The notes beneath the pieces are model-generated. The model was given only the letters and a program-made list of their open reading frames with translations. It ran no database searches and had not been told where the DNA came from. 64,000 nucleotides of DNA from Lucinisca nassula. Its lineage: Eukaryota; Mollusca; Bivalvia; Lucinida; Lucinidae. Made by a program: the position numbers and the translations under genes. The stretch covers positions 133,494,029 to 133,558,028 of the forward strand of contig OY757015.1 in NCBI GenBank assembly GCA_963580285.1, read 5' to 3'. This document shows, one piece after another, positions 1 to 44,855 of the stretch (positions within the stretch are counted from its first letter, which is position 1; each line of letters starts with the position of its first letter).

Positions 1-80
1 ACTCGTTAGAACTGCCTCATCGAGGCGGTTCTAACGAGTATCCACAATCTGTTATGAGCAGAAATAAGAAAAATATCAAA
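1..80. mobile_element. PAL palindromic element, cut by window edge
   Basis: The first 39 bases form a near-perfect hairpin (ACTCGTTAGAACTGCCTC and its complement), followed by the family flank (TCCACAATCTG, then GAAATAAGAAAAATATC). It is the same family as copies at 8662, 20160, 21665, 35700, 38320, 44640 and 61040. The left half is outside the window. Confidence 0.7.
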
Positions 81-126
81 ATTTTTAATCTTAAATTTTA
101 ATTTTTCGGTGGTAAAATTTACAATG

Positions 127-350
127 TACACCACAACCTCATCATAACACTATAAATGAGGTCCAAAGCAGAAACCTTGTTATTTAAACAGCCGTGTTAT
201 ACCCAAACAAAAATGTATAGATAATATAGAAAAATGACCACATATGGTCATTTTTCTATATAATCTATACATTTTTGGGATCCATCTTGAAACTGTGTAA
301 TATGCAAAACCGTGTTATAACAAACCATGTTATAATGAGGTTGAGGTGTA
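127..350. mobile_element. ACC palindromic miniature element
   Basis: A roughly 224-bp inverted repeat: TACACCACAACCTC at the left is mirrored by GAGGTTGAGGTGTA at the right. Its core is a long hairpin at about 212-268 (GAAAAATGACCACATATGGT). Related copies lie at 9310-9440, 30412-30635, 42370-42835 (interrupted), 53114-53356 and 59350-59565. No ORF; a non-autonomous DNA transposon by structure. Confidence 0.7.
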
Positions 351-440
351 TTTTTATAGGTGTGTTTTCGTAATGTTTGCAAGATATTGCAATGTTCTGT
401 TTATTTAATTTGACTGTTTTTTTTTTTGTTTTTTTTTCAG

Positions 441-34853
<34,413 letters not shown>

Positions 34854-34938
34854 TCCATCAGCTGATCACTTACTGAACGGCCCTTCAAGCAAAACAGAGA
34901 AGAAGAATGTTGATCTAAAAATAGACTGGATCTAGATA

Positions 34939-34944
34939 ATTAAA
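34939..34944 (+). promoter_or_regulatory. Candidate DCLK poly(A) signal (ATTAAA)
   Basis: ATTAAA lies 86 bases after the DCLK stop. It overlaps the TTAA at the edge of a decayed TTAA-1 miniature transposon, whose usual edge is TTAAGGGGAATGG. No AATAAA is closer to the stop. Position alone supports it, and cleavage could equally occur further downstream. Confidence 0.35.
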
Positions 34945-35075
34945 GAGAATGGAAACACCTTCAGGGGAGGGAGCACCTTCAAAAATGTTTTTGTCTCCCT
35001 TGTCAATAGGGGTCAACTCTTAAAGGAAAGAATTTGCTCCTCAGGAGCAAATTCTTTCCTTTAAGAGTAGGCCTC
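34940..35075. mobile_element. TTAA-1 fragment downstream of the DCLK stop
   Basis: TTAAAGAGAATGGAAACACC through the central hairpin and GAGTAGGCCTCTATTTG; the other end is missing. It probably lies in the 3' untranslated region or just beyond. Confidence 0.6.
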
Positions 35076-35089
35076 TATTTGAGAGTGAT

Positions 35090-35392
35090 TAATTTAGTTA
35101 AAAGGATTTATCGGTTGCTTGTTTGGAATTTATGGGCCCATTCACCACTATTTAGGTCATATTGAACTGGTCAGATTACCTAACCACACTTTTTGTAGAC
35201 AGGCTTATCAGTATGGTACGCATTCTTTTGCCAGGACTGACAACTACCTTTCTTGAATCAGTGGAAGGGAGAGAATGACTGTAGAAAAATATTTCATGAT
35301 CATTCTGCATGAAAGAATGTTGCTGACCCCGGCAGGTATCAAACCCGCAATTAGTCAAATGCATATCTGACTGAGCTACTGAGAGTCACAAG
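35090..35392 (-). mobile_element. SINE-K copy
   Basis: Inverted relative to 41155: CCTTTCTTGAATCAGTGGAA, ATGATCATTCTGCATGAAAG, and an inverted B box/A box region (GGTATCAAACCCGCAATTAG, CTGAGCTACTGAGAG). Confidence 0.6.
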
Positions 35393-35504
35393 TTCAAAGA
35401 AAAGTGTAAAGAAGTCCAAAGTTATCGCCCTTGTAAAAATATCTGAAAATAAGCTAGGGTCTGAAGTTATAAAATCTTTTTCATGCACAACTCAATTTTT
35501 CTTG

Positions 35505-35990
35505 CTCATAAATTTTAAAATGCAAACAATTATTGTAATTTTAAATTTTATGAACAAGACAAATAACATTCTGTGCAGAAAAATTGCCTCTTTCATTTGT
35601 ATTTTAATATTTATAAGCATTTTATTTTTCATGCTCAGCTGAGCTGGGCATGACAAATATTTTATAATCTCGGTGCCTGGTTTATCCATTTCCTTCAGTC
35701 CATTACGGTAACACACCCGTGCGACATAGTACATTTTTCACAACTCAAAAATGGCTACTTTTCGGATGAAAATCCGTGATATTTATCTTATTTATGCTGC
35801 AAACATAGGTTGTGGTGCTCGTTAGAACCGCCTCATTGAGGCGATTCTAACGAGTACCCACAACCTATGTCTTGGAGCAGAAATAAGAACAGTAATGTAT
35901 ACCCCCTTAAACCCCCGTTTTCTCTATATAAAGTGGGGTTATGGGGGGTCTTCATCTCACGGACTTGTTCACGTGATGCGGTAGATCCTG
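35505..35990. mobile_element. Palindromic repeat followed by a full PAL element
   Basis: 35505-35575 is a short palindrome of the 22027 family. 35700-35990 is a full PAL element: CATTACGGTAACACACCCGT, the central palindrome (GCTCGTTAGAACCGCCTCAT and complement, 35816-35873) and CGGACTTGTTCACGTGATG. A remnant hairpin module follows (35992-36070). Confidence 0.65.
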
Positions 35991-36134
35991 AGCAAACAGT
36001 GCATGGACAGAAATACCTGAATGAAGCACTACAGATCTTATAACTGGCAGTCTGATCAGGGTATTTCATTATTGGTCATTCATCCAGTACCATTTCATCC
36101 CACTGCTGGGAAGCTGTTGTCATGGTTAAGTTTG

Positions 36135-36362
36135 AGGTTTTGGAGTTTAACTGAGTTTAATGGCCCAGTCAACACTATTTCGGTCATATAGAGCTGGTCA
36201 GTTTACCTAACCACAGTTTTCCTGGACAGGCTCATACAAAAGCAGTTAAAAGTATTGTACACATTCTTTCACCAAGAAAAAAAATGTTCCTGACCCAGGC
36301 AGCAATTGAACCTGTGACCTCCTCACTACCAACCAGACCTGCATCCGACTCAGCTACCAAAA
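36135..36362 (-). mobile_element. SINE-K copy
   Basis: GGAGTTTAACTGAGTTTAAT at the tail side, CAGTTTACCTAACCACAG in the body, and an inverted tRNA-like head (GACTCAGCTACCAA). The plus-strand frame at 36284-36565 crosses it and is not a gene. Confidence 0.6.
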
Positions 36363-36374
36363 ATTTAAAGTATC

Positions 36375-37955
36375 TACAGTGGAAACTTGGTTATTCAAGC
36401 GCCAATTTTTCAAAACAACCGGATTTTTCGAAGATGACTGATGGTCCCGATATTTTTCTCTATTATTTATTGCAAAAATATATGAATATTTTTTCGAAAA
36501 AATCAATTTTTCGAACAGATTGGTTGGTTCCAATCAAAGAAATTCCTATTAAAATCCCCTGTTAAATTTGAAACACCTCATGGCTAATCAAGGTCATGCA
36601 TGATGACCAAGTTTTTTTGTGTGGCGAGTTTGATTGTTACACACGCGAATGAATTAACAGGTAATTGACACCTGATTAACTGTGATGATCCTTAAGTAAC
36701 TGAGTAATAGGTATCCTTAATTGAGTTCCTCTGCACTGATCATTTTATTTAATGATTTCAAGTGTTTAATTACAAGGTTAAATTGAACATTTCTCTTCCT
36801 TTGATTTAGGTGTTAAGGGGTGTTTGGGGTGTTTAACAGACCGGTGGTTATGGCTTAAATAACAATTCTGATAAAACTGCAAGTAGACGAATTTCCTGAA
36901 CATTTACCAAAGTTTTTGAAAGTGAATGAAGGGCCAATAAGCAAAACCAAATGGACGAGAAACGTGTAGTTAGCCCTTTCCCATCTGTATCAGCCAGTTT
37001 ATTGCAGTCTGATACAAATCTATGCTAGCTGTCAATGATTGCCAATTCTGCTATCCTTTCTGCAGCATTAAATATTTCGTCAGTAAAATGGTTCAGTACT
37101 TTACACTTAACTTTCATTTTCGTTATTGCTGATGGATGTAAATACAAATGTCAGTTCATCTTTTCTGTTTTCTGTCGCCTGTCAAGCATTAAAGACTATA
37201 GGGATCAACCATGGTTTTCCATGCATTAACATTTGCCGGATCCCGAGGAAGCTGTTTGAACATGAGGCCGCCAGGCCGAATGTTCAAATATCTTCCGAGG
37301 GATCCAGCCAATGTTAATACAATGGAATAACCATGAATGATCGCTGTTCTTGCATAACTTATGATTCCGACAGCAAATTTTGACGTAAATGTCCAAAAGC
37401 TCCATATAAACTCCATATAAATTCTTCAAATGCGACCGGCAAACCAACATGGCGGATAGTTCAGAATGTTGTTTACAATGACGTTGTTACGCAGTAACCA
37501 TCTGACATCACCAAAGAACCCTAAAACGCTGCATTCGGGGCGATAACGTTACGTCGTTCAATGAAACGTAAACAAAGCAATGCCCGTCTTGTGATATCAA
37601 AAGCTCAAAATCCATTTTCAAACAGCACACATATTTCATGATTTGAACATGGTTTTTGCTGTTTGAGCATGGGTTTCGGTCCATTTGACAATGGCTTCAA
37701 GCAACCATGCACATAGATATTTATGCAAGAATATGCGATCAACCTTCTAGCAGCTCATTTTCTTTCATGCTTTGACAGATGTTCCCATTTCTTCACCGAA
37801 GAGCCGAGATGAAGTTGCAAAATGGTCATACAATGACATTGACTAAAAATATCTGAACATATCCGAAAACTACTGATTTCGAAAATTCAAACTAACGATA
37901 ATTTGAACGATTTCCTGTGGTCCCTGGCACTTCGAATTATTGAGATTTGACTGTA
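36375..37955. mobile_element. Pogo/Tigger-like non-autonomous element
   Basis: TACAGTGGAAACTTGGTTAT at the left and TTATTGAGATTTGACTGTA at the right are inverted ends flanked by TA, with subterminal TTCGAA-rich sequence (ATTTTTCGAAGATGACTGA; CGAAAATTCAAACTAACG). About 1.6 kb with no long transposase frame. A large palindrome lies inside at 37205-37350. Confidence 0.55.
37205..37350. repeat. Long imperfect palindrome
   Basis: The left arm (CATGCATTAACATTTGCCGG, GAGGAAGCTGTTTGAACATG) is mirrored by the right arm (CGAATGTTCAAATATCTTCC, CCAGCCAATGTTAATACAAT). Each arm is about 70 bases with a few mismatches around a three-base centre. Overlapping frames on both strands come from the symmetry. 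Confidence 0.75.
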
Positions 37956-38010
37956 TTTGTTTTGTTAACAAGTCCTTCTGATGTATACCCTTTTATCAAA
38001 AACCTTGAAC

Positions 38011-38244
38011 GGGCCTCCTTGGCCTAGTGGATAAGAGCGCTGACTCTTAGTCATTAGGTCTCTCACCGCCGTAGGTTCAAGCCTCACTCGGGCCACGTGT
38101 GAGACGCCAAGTTCTGCAACGGAAGGTCAGGTAGTTTTTCTCCGGGTACTCCAGTTTTCGCCCACCTCTGATTAACGGTCGGCTCAATATGAGTGAAATA
38201 ATCTTGAAAGGGACGTAAAACCCAAACCAAAAAAAAAAAAAAAA
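38011..38244 (+). mobile_element. SINE-C, complete copy
   Basis: The tRNA-like head GGGCCTCCTTGGCCTAGTGG has a B box GGTTCAAGCC (38074), then a body (AGACGCCAAGTTCTGCAACG, CGGGTACTCCAGTTTTCGCC) and a poly(A) tail. Reverse copies: 10000-10184, 50115-50370, 61562-61794; a rearranged piece is at 60575-60762. Confidence 0.75.
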
Positions 38245-38319
38245 TTATCAAAAACCTCACTTTATGTGCAGAAAGTTGGATTTTACCAGCAAATATATGA
38301 TTTTCCTGTTTCTTCTTAG

Positions 38320-38580
38320 AAGAATAGCATGTGGGTACTTGTTAGAACCACCTCATTGAGCTGATATAATAAGCACCCACAATCTATGTTTATAGGATCA
38401 GAATGAAAAACACACAGATTTTCCATGAAGAATATCTTTTTTCATAGGGCAATGAAAACAGCTCTACCATAGCTTCAGATTTTTCTTAGTTCTGCATTAA
38501 AACATACATTATCATTACTTGTTAAAATTGCCTCAATGAGGGCAATTCTAATGAGTACCCACAGTATGTTGGATAGGGAA
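38320..38580. mobile_element. Two PAL palindromes in a row
   Basis: At 38330-38392 (GTGGGTACTTGTTAGAACCA) and 38512-38570 (TCATTACTTGTTAAAATTGC with GAGGGCAATTCTAATGAGTA). Both are diverged from the family consensus but still palindromic. Confidence 0.55.
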
Positions 38581-38672
38581 ATAAGAAAATTTACCCCACA
38601 AATAAGGCTCCTCCTTATCTGAAGCTATGAATAGTTTTTCGCCAGTGCTCATTGATCATGATGAATATGTAT

Positions 38673-38913
38673 TTAACCCTTTTTGTACCAAATGGACACT
38701 TCCTCCTTATATATAGCCCTTATATATAGCAGAATTCATGTCAAAATTCAGGGGTGTCAGCTTGTGTTTTCATCAAAATGTATTTGGAAAATGACTGAAC
38801 TTTTAACAAACAGTGGAGGCCCTGATCCGAAGCTGCGTTCTGCGGCGTCTGATCTGGGCCTGCACTGTTTGCCAGGGTACCCATTTTGGCATTTCTGGTA
38901 CTAAATGGGTTAA
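38673..38913. mobile_element. TTAA-3 miniature transposon
   Basis: TTAACCCTTTTTGTACCAAA to GGTACTAAATGGGTTAA with TTAA borders; hairpin module at 38806-38874. GGAGGCCCTGATC and GATCTGGGCCTGC mark the outer stem. Confidence 0.7.
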
Positions 38914-39180
38914 AAACATTCTCCAAAGAGCCATAAAATCAAATTTAGAAGGAAAAAAAAAAAGCCTTTTACATACTTTAGCTTGTTCCAAGCGCTTCCA
39001 TTTATTCATCAATTGGTTTTCTGCTTATTATATTTTGTCCATTACACTTACTGGGGCCAACATAACCGGAGGGTACCTCAGGTCTCATTCATGTCTGCAA
39101 GAGGCAAAGGTTTTGGTGAGACTACTTATATACAGGCTGACCTTGGCCTTTCCTGGTCAACTATGTGACAAGTAATTTTT

Positions 39181-39441
39181 AGTTTATACTAATTTATTTT
39201 AGTTTGATTGCGATGAAAGCTCCAAGCTTATTTAATAGCTCTCAAATGCTCATTCTGGATGTTTTCACGTGCGCGCGAGAGAGGCAGTGACTTTTACATC
39301 TCTGCTACCCATTTACACCTGGGTTGAGTGGGGCATTGTCAATGTGTCTTGCCAAAGAACACACCTCACCTCTGGTGACCCGATTTGAACCAACACCCTC
39401 TCAATTGTAAGTCGAACGCGCTAACCACTGAGCTATCGAAG
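39181..39441 (-). mobile_element. SINE-B copy
   Basis: Same far end as 26907 (AGTTTATACTAATTTATTTT) and an inverted tRNA-like head (CGCGCTAACCACTGAGCTAT read on the plus strand). More diverged than the first copy. Confidence 0.65.
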
Positions 39442-40276
39442 TAATTCTTGAAATAACTTAAAAGATACAGCTTTGTTTGCTTTCCTGCATGTTGGTGTAA
39501 CTCTTGAATAAAAATCTCTTTGAAAAAAGCAAATGATTACCTGCCCTGGCAGTGTATTCCGTCACCTTGATCCTTCAATGCAGCTGTTCATTTTTTCGCA
39601 TTTCTTTACCAATCATTCAATGCTATATGTCTAGTACTAGAAGCATTTTACCCAGCGTCTGAGAAAAGAGTTCTTATTGCAAATGCCAACCGCAGAGACT
39701 CACGCGAGCCTGTGCTTATGAGAAAAGGTACTTATCACTAAGTGAGCAACAAATACACGGGCGAGACTGCGCATATGCAGTCTCGCCCGTGTCTTTGCTG
39801 CTCATCGACATGTAATGGAGACCTTGCAGATGCTTCTTGCAATAATTCCTGCCTCTGCCAATATTTATTGCTTGAGCAGGCTTAGATGAGCCTTTACTGG
39901 TTGATTATATGATAAGTGGCCTTTTCTCATAAGCTGGATCATTTTATGCTGAAAAAACTTTTGTATTCGTATTATAATCAAGCATTGTGCTATGTATCAG
40001 TATTGTTTATGTATGGTGCTACAACTCTATATGCCTGATTGTGCTCAGAATTTGCTAAGAACAAACTGCAAGATTGCTTGTTGGCCTGTCCAGGAACCTT
40101 ACTGCAGCATTCCTGGACAGGCTGAGTGCTTCTAAACTGTTAATCAGCAGAATCTACATTCTTTCACTATTAACTTACAACTGCCCTTCTTGAATAGCTG
40201 TAAAAAAGACTATAATCAATCTACTATTATAAAGAATGTTGCAGGACCTGTTGAGGATAGAACTTGTTACATGCAC
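39442..40276. other. Intergenic DNA with a strong hairpin
   Basis: 39760-39805 forms a hairpin (CGGGCGAGACTGCGCATATG and complement) similar to the centre of the palindromic repeat at 2478. 40080-40260 resembles a decayed SINE-K. No exon is seen. Confidence 0.4.
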
Positions 40277-40492
40277 CATAAAATTCCCCCCAAAAATTGG
40301 GCACCCTGAGGACTTGCTTTAATTCTCCTAAAATTGTAACAAATTTGTTTCACCATCCAGCAAGGAGTTCAAAAGGTGTAGATGGAATGGCAAACAGTGT
40401 AGATCCTGATCAGACTTTAGGAGCAGTCTGATCTGGGTCTGCACTATTTGCTTAGGCCGGTCTGTCCCAGTACTTAGGATCATTATGGTACA
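40277..40492. mobile_element. HP-1 miniature element
   Basis: AATTGGGCACCCTGAGGACT, CATCCAGCAAGGAGTTC, hairpin module with shortened loop at 40390-40450, and CTTAGGATCATTATGGTAC. Confidence 0.6.
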
Positions 40493-41154
40493 TGGTCACT
40501 TGTCAGGCATACATCTAGCTGCACAACCGAGACCTGTAATATATTGCACAATACAGCATAGGCTATCGAAGAAGGATACAAATCTGAACAGAAAGAAAAA
40601 TTTTGACTGTAAAGAGTGTTCATGTGCACTCTGAACTACTTTTGGAGTGATAACTTAATGATTTTTTTGAAAGACCAAGAAATTTTTAGTTTCGTGTCCT
40701 AAAGAATTAATTCTACAAAACAGCTCTCACATAACCCAAGATGGTCAACAAGCAGTTCAGAAGACAGTCTGTCAATTTTGTCCTAATTTTAGCTTTTTTT
40801 TCCAGCGATTGTAACTAGCCATTTCTAATACGTTTTTCTGTGGACAGCTGGAGTTTTTTGGAAAAATTAGAAAGCATTGTGTGATCAGTCATGGTCAGGT
40901 GACAGTATGGCATACTGGCTGCCTTTGACTCTTTTTTTTTTGTTGCCAAATGGAGAAAAAATAGATTGCTATTGTTCACCCATTTACTGGGCAACAGTTG
41001 GCCAAATGAAAAGGTCAAACATAGCCAAAGGCTACCAGTAAAGTATATTTGTAATGTCACAGCTCAAGTTGGCCAATCAAAAGGGTTTCATTGGCCATTC
41101 AGCACCAAAATAGCTTGTCATTGGGCCATCAGTTTTACTGTGATGTATGCATGT

Positions 41155-41446
41155 GAGCCTTTGTAGCTCAGTTGGATGTGCACCCCCCGACTGGTGATCA
41201 GGAGGTTGCGGGTTCCATACCTACCCATCCTGGCAACATGCAGATTGATCATGAAATCTTTTCTATGGTCATTCTTTCCCCATCTGCTGATTCAAGAAGG
41301 GCAGTTGTCAGTTTCTGGTGAAAAAATGTCTACTGTACCGGTTAACTGCAGGAATAAGCCTGCACAGGAAGTGTTGTTAGATAAACAGATTGGCTTGATA
41401 TGATCTAGATAGTCTTAACAGGACTGTTAAACTCCAAAACAAACAA
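41155..41446 (+). mobile_element. SINE-K, reference copy
   Basis: The head has TAGCTCAGTTGGATGTGC and GGTTGCGGGTTCCATACC, then GATTCAAGAAGGGCAGTTGT and the end GGACTGTTAAACTCCAAAAC followed by AAACAA. Other copies: 28224, 35090, 36135, 58047-58640 (interrupted). Confidence 0.7.
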
Positions 41447-42369
41447 GTGCATAAAAGCTTATTAAATCACTTTTAATAATTTAACTATCCTTTGCTTTTA
41501 TAGGTGATTAAAGGGCCAGAATTAATTGATGGTCTCTTCATTTTAGCCCCTTAACTTAGTAGGTTTCTGGGGCGAGATGTTTAAAACTAACACTGTTGTA
41601 AGTTAACATATTGTTAAATATTTGATTGGTTAAAATGGCAAATTTAAATATGCTCATATTTTTGCTGAAGCTACTCACATTTTTCCAGCAAAAATACCAA
41701 AGTATAAGATGTAGTACTTGCTAGATTACATTTTTGCCTTTAACGAGTTTGCTACTCTAACATTGCTTTGAGAAACTGGGCCCCAGACAACACAGGAGCG
41801 GCTTCTTTACCTTTTGGAAAGGAATAATCTCTCAGTGGTAAAAGTGGTAGGTGCCTGTAAGAAAACGCTTTTTCCCAGTGCATTGAAACTTCAACAACTA
41901 AACACCAATGTCTCATTTTACCAGATTTTTCTCATTGCTTTAGATAATACTTTGAGATAATTTTGAGATTTTTCATATTTGTTTCAAGAAGGTATGTTAT
42001 GTATACTCATAAGAATCACCTCAATGAGGCAGTTGTAGTAACACTACTTGCCATTATTTTTATGAAAGATGGGAATGATATCCTTATGCCTTCAACCTCA
42101 GTTACCTAGCTTTTTGAGTGACCTTCAGTTGCCAGAACTAGCACTTCTTTATAGCATTTGTTCCATATTTAAATAGGAATATATGGTCACTTTTTGTCAA
42201 CAATTTATTGATGAATTTCAATAACTTCACAAAAATGTTGGCTATGACAATATCTCAAGCAAGTTTGACTTTCAGTATCCTTGGCTCAAGGTCATGGTCA
42301 CTGGTGACTATTTTTAGAAAAACTCATTGCTGTAGCTGCAACATTTATTGATGGATTTTAAGAGGGTCA
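41447..42369. other. Intergenic DNA with GTT-element and PAL remnants
   Basis: 41560-41780 contains weak GTT-family pieces (AACATATTGTTAAATATTTG, TTTTTGCTGAAGC). 41998-42030 carries half of a PAL palindrome. No coding support. Confidence 0.35.
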
Positions 42370-42835
42370 TATTTCTATGTAATCTATACATTTTTGTTCG
42401 GAAATAACATGGTTAACTAAAATTGTTTCTGCTTTGGACCCCATTAACCCATTTCTGGAAACCCAAAAATGGGTACTGTGGCAAACAGTGCAGGCCCAGA
42501 TCAGATGCTGCTGAATGCGGCATCTGATCAGGGCCTACACTGTTTGCAAAAAGTTCAGCCATTTTTCTAATCAATTTTAAAGAAACACAACCTGAGACCC
42601 CTAAATTTTGAAATGGACTCTTGCTATATATAAGGAGGATGATTCCATTTGGTATAAAAAGGGTTACCAAAATTTATTTGGAAAATGACTGAACTTTTAG
42701 CAAACAGTGGAGGCCCTGATCAGATGCCGCATTCTGCGGCATCTGATCTGGGCCTGCATTGTTCACCAGGGTACCCGTTTTGGGGTTTCTGGTACTTAAT
42801 GGGTTAATAGTGTTATAAAGAGGTTGTGGTGTATA
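42370..42835. mobile_element. ACC element split by a TTAA-3 dimer
   Basis: Left piece CTATGTAATCTATACATTTT to GGACCCCATTAA; right piece TTAATAGTGTTATAAAGAGG to GTTGTGGTGTA. Joined at one TTAA they follow the ACC family (CACTATTGATGGGGTCC on the other strand). Confidence 0.7.
42444..42807. mobile_element. TTAA-3 head-to-head dimer
   Basis: A nearly complete copy (42444-42663, hairpin 42480-42548) is joined at about 42664 to the right half of a second copy in the opposite orientation (hairpin 42698-42768). TTAA is found only at the outer borders, so the pair seems to have inserted as a unit or arisen by replacement inside one copy. Confidence 0.65.
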
Positions 42836-42892
42836 TCTCGTGGTTGTTGTGATAGCAAGTTCTGAGCAGTCTTGTGGTCATTATTGCTTGCA

Positions 42893-43108
42893 TTAACCCT
42901 TATCCTGCTGAATAATTTAGCCACACCCATTTCTGACTTTGAACCAATCAGATTACATGTACTTGATGTAATTTAATTTCTACAAATTCATAAATTGAAG
43001 GTCAAACAGTGTAGATCCTGATCAGATGGCTTCTTCAGAAGCCATCTGATCTGGATCTGCACTGTTTGCAAAGATAGGGGTTGTCTTGGACAGCAGAATA
43101 AGTGTTAA
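42893..43108. mobile_element. TTAA-2 miniature transposon
   Basis: TTAACCCTTATCCTGCTGAA to CAGCAGAATAAGTGTTAA with TTAA borders; hairpin module at 43004-43072. Confidence 0.7.
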
Positions 43109-43549
43109 ACATATTTATAAACAATGCATACTTTTTTTCCTTGTCAGCATACTGTAGCTTTAGGCGAGTCATTTTAAATAAACCATTATTCCAGCCGATG
43201 TTAGGTCTTCATTTCACTCCGGCAGTGAGAAAACATCTTGGGAATCATAACCATGTGAGATAGGTATCTCACACACCCGTGTGAAATAATGGAATGTATT
43301 ATCCAATCTCTAATATAAAGTGTTATGATTGTTTTTTGGCTTTGGGATTATTTTGGGTCAACCCAATTTTACTAAATGGCAAAACAGAAATCATGCTGTT
43401 GTCCACGTGACTATCACTGACTTGGGGGAAATCAGAATTATGGTCATTAATAGAAAGCGTCGCCCTATTTTATCGATGTTACATGTAGGTCCGATCTATC
43501 TTTTTGACTTTGGGATGAGTTTTCACCAGTTTTAACCTTTACCACACTC

Positions 43550-43820
43550 TAGGAAAATTCAGCAGATGACAAATAGTTGGTATTTTTCTTATTTTTCCCA
43601 GAAAACAGGATTTGACGTCTCATGGAAATTGTCTCCCCAGAAAACAGGATTTGACATCTCATGCAAATTGACTCCATAGGAGACAATTTGCACGAGATGT
43701 CAAGTCCTGTTTTCTGGGTGAAGACAATTTGCATGAGATGTCAAGTCCTGTTTTCTGGGAAAAATTAGAAATATATTTCAAAATGTTGTCTGCTGCAAAA
43801 TATCCAGCATGCAGGTTATA
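43550..43820. repeat. Hairpin with doubled arms
   Basis: CCCAGAAAACAGGATTTGAC occurs twice on the left and its complement (TCAAGTCCTGTTTTCTGGG) twice on the right, around 43680. A fragment with the same right flank (CCAGCATGCAGG) is at 48975-49050. Confidence 0.65.
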
Positions 43821-44059
43821 CCGAGTGAATGATATCACCGTCCAATATATTTTACTACTGGATGGTTAGGCTGGTTTTCAGTTTGAACCTTTGTGATGCC
43901 CAATGCAGCAGAAGCGGGGAACAGTATCTATGCAATGGCATATGGCAGCGCCAAAGAAATGTAAAGGACCTGTTGCAATCTATAATGGCAGCTGGCCTAC
44001 TGAAGTGGTGATTTCTCAAAGTAATCGAACGGACGCAAAACCACATTTTATATAGAGGA

Positions 44060-44185
44060 TCTTACATGAGTGTTCATATATTATTGAATTTATTAAACGA
44101 GTTGAGGAAAAGGGATCAAATGCGAGGCTTTATCCCTTTTCCTCAACAAGTTTAATAAATTCAATAATATATGAGCACGAATGCA
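44060..44185. repeat. Perfect-stem hairpin
   Basis: TTCATATATTATTGAATTTA with AACGAGTTGAGGAAAAGGGA is mirrored by TCCCTTTTCCTCAACAAGTT with ATAATATATGAGCACGA. The arms are about 45 bases around AATGCGAGGCT. Confidence 0.65.
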
Positions 44186-44640
44186 AGATTCTATTTATCA
44201 TATGACATTTAAAACGCATTTTATTCACGATTGTTTACGAAAATATCAATATTCCGCCATTAGTAAACTGGAGGTCTTACATGTAACGTTACGGGGCGTA
44301 TCTAAGTAATTTGCATATTTAATCCATTAGTGGGTTATCAAATTTATTACATGGCTTTATTACACTCTCAGACGCGACGTCATATGATAACAGTACCTTA
44401 ATGCATCTACCTCAACCCCTGCTTTTATATTTTCTCATTCTCATATGCTTTCCATTAGGGTCTGGTTTTTCATGTTTGTGTTTCTTCCCCTTTGTTGTAT
44501 CTGATGGGAGCTGTGGGTTAATTATATTGATTCCTGATCAACTTCTATTTTGCAACAGAATTTTCGATACTGAATACTGTACGTTGTACTACCCTACCGG
44601 TTAATAAATGAACAAAGATTAGACAGCAGTCTCATCACGT
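44186..44640. other. Intergenic DNA, unassigned
   Basis: A 67-codon frame at 44401-44604 begins with hydrophobic residues but matches nothing I recognise and has no splice or regulatory context. It may be chance or part of an LTR-like piece (AATAAA near 44604). Confidence 0.3.
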
Positions 44641-44830
44641 GAACAAGTCTGTGAAATGAATACCCCTCTAAACCCCACTTCATATAGAGAAAACTGGGAT
44701 TTATGGGGGTCTAAATTTATTTTTCTTATTTCTGCTCTAAGACAGATTGTGGATGCTCATTAGAACCGCTACAATTAGGTGGGTCTAACGAGCACCCACA
44801 ACCTATGTTTGCAATATAAATAAGAAACTA
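44640..44830. mobile_element. PAL element
   Basis: CACGTGAACAAGTCTGTGAA, the GGGATTTATGGGGGTCTAAA block and a diverged central palindrome (GATGCTCATTAGAACCGCTA / TCTAACGAGCACCCACAACC). Confidence 0.6.
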
Positions 44831-44855
44831 GAATTTGTTTTTCTACAAAAACATA

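Noticed and set aside
37189..37450. Overlapping minus-strand frames with similar peptides
   Set aside because: Produced by a long palindrome; plus-strand frames mirror them.
36375..37955. Transposase gene of the pogo-like element
   Set aside because: No frame long enough and no DDE or CENP-B-type motif could be read; the element appears non-autonomous.
41160..41225. tRNA gene
   Set aside because: tRNA-like boxes continue into the SINE-K body and tail, repeated at 28224, 35090, 36135 and 58047.
43829..44046. Possible exon or small gene (frames on both strands, TTTTCAG upstream)
   Set aside because: The plus and minus frames are equally open, there are no recognisable motifs, and no plausible partner exon or donor was seen.
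44401..44604. 67-codon frame with hydrophobic start
   Set aside because: No family resemblance, no neighbouring gene structure; isolated in repeat-rich intergenic DNA.
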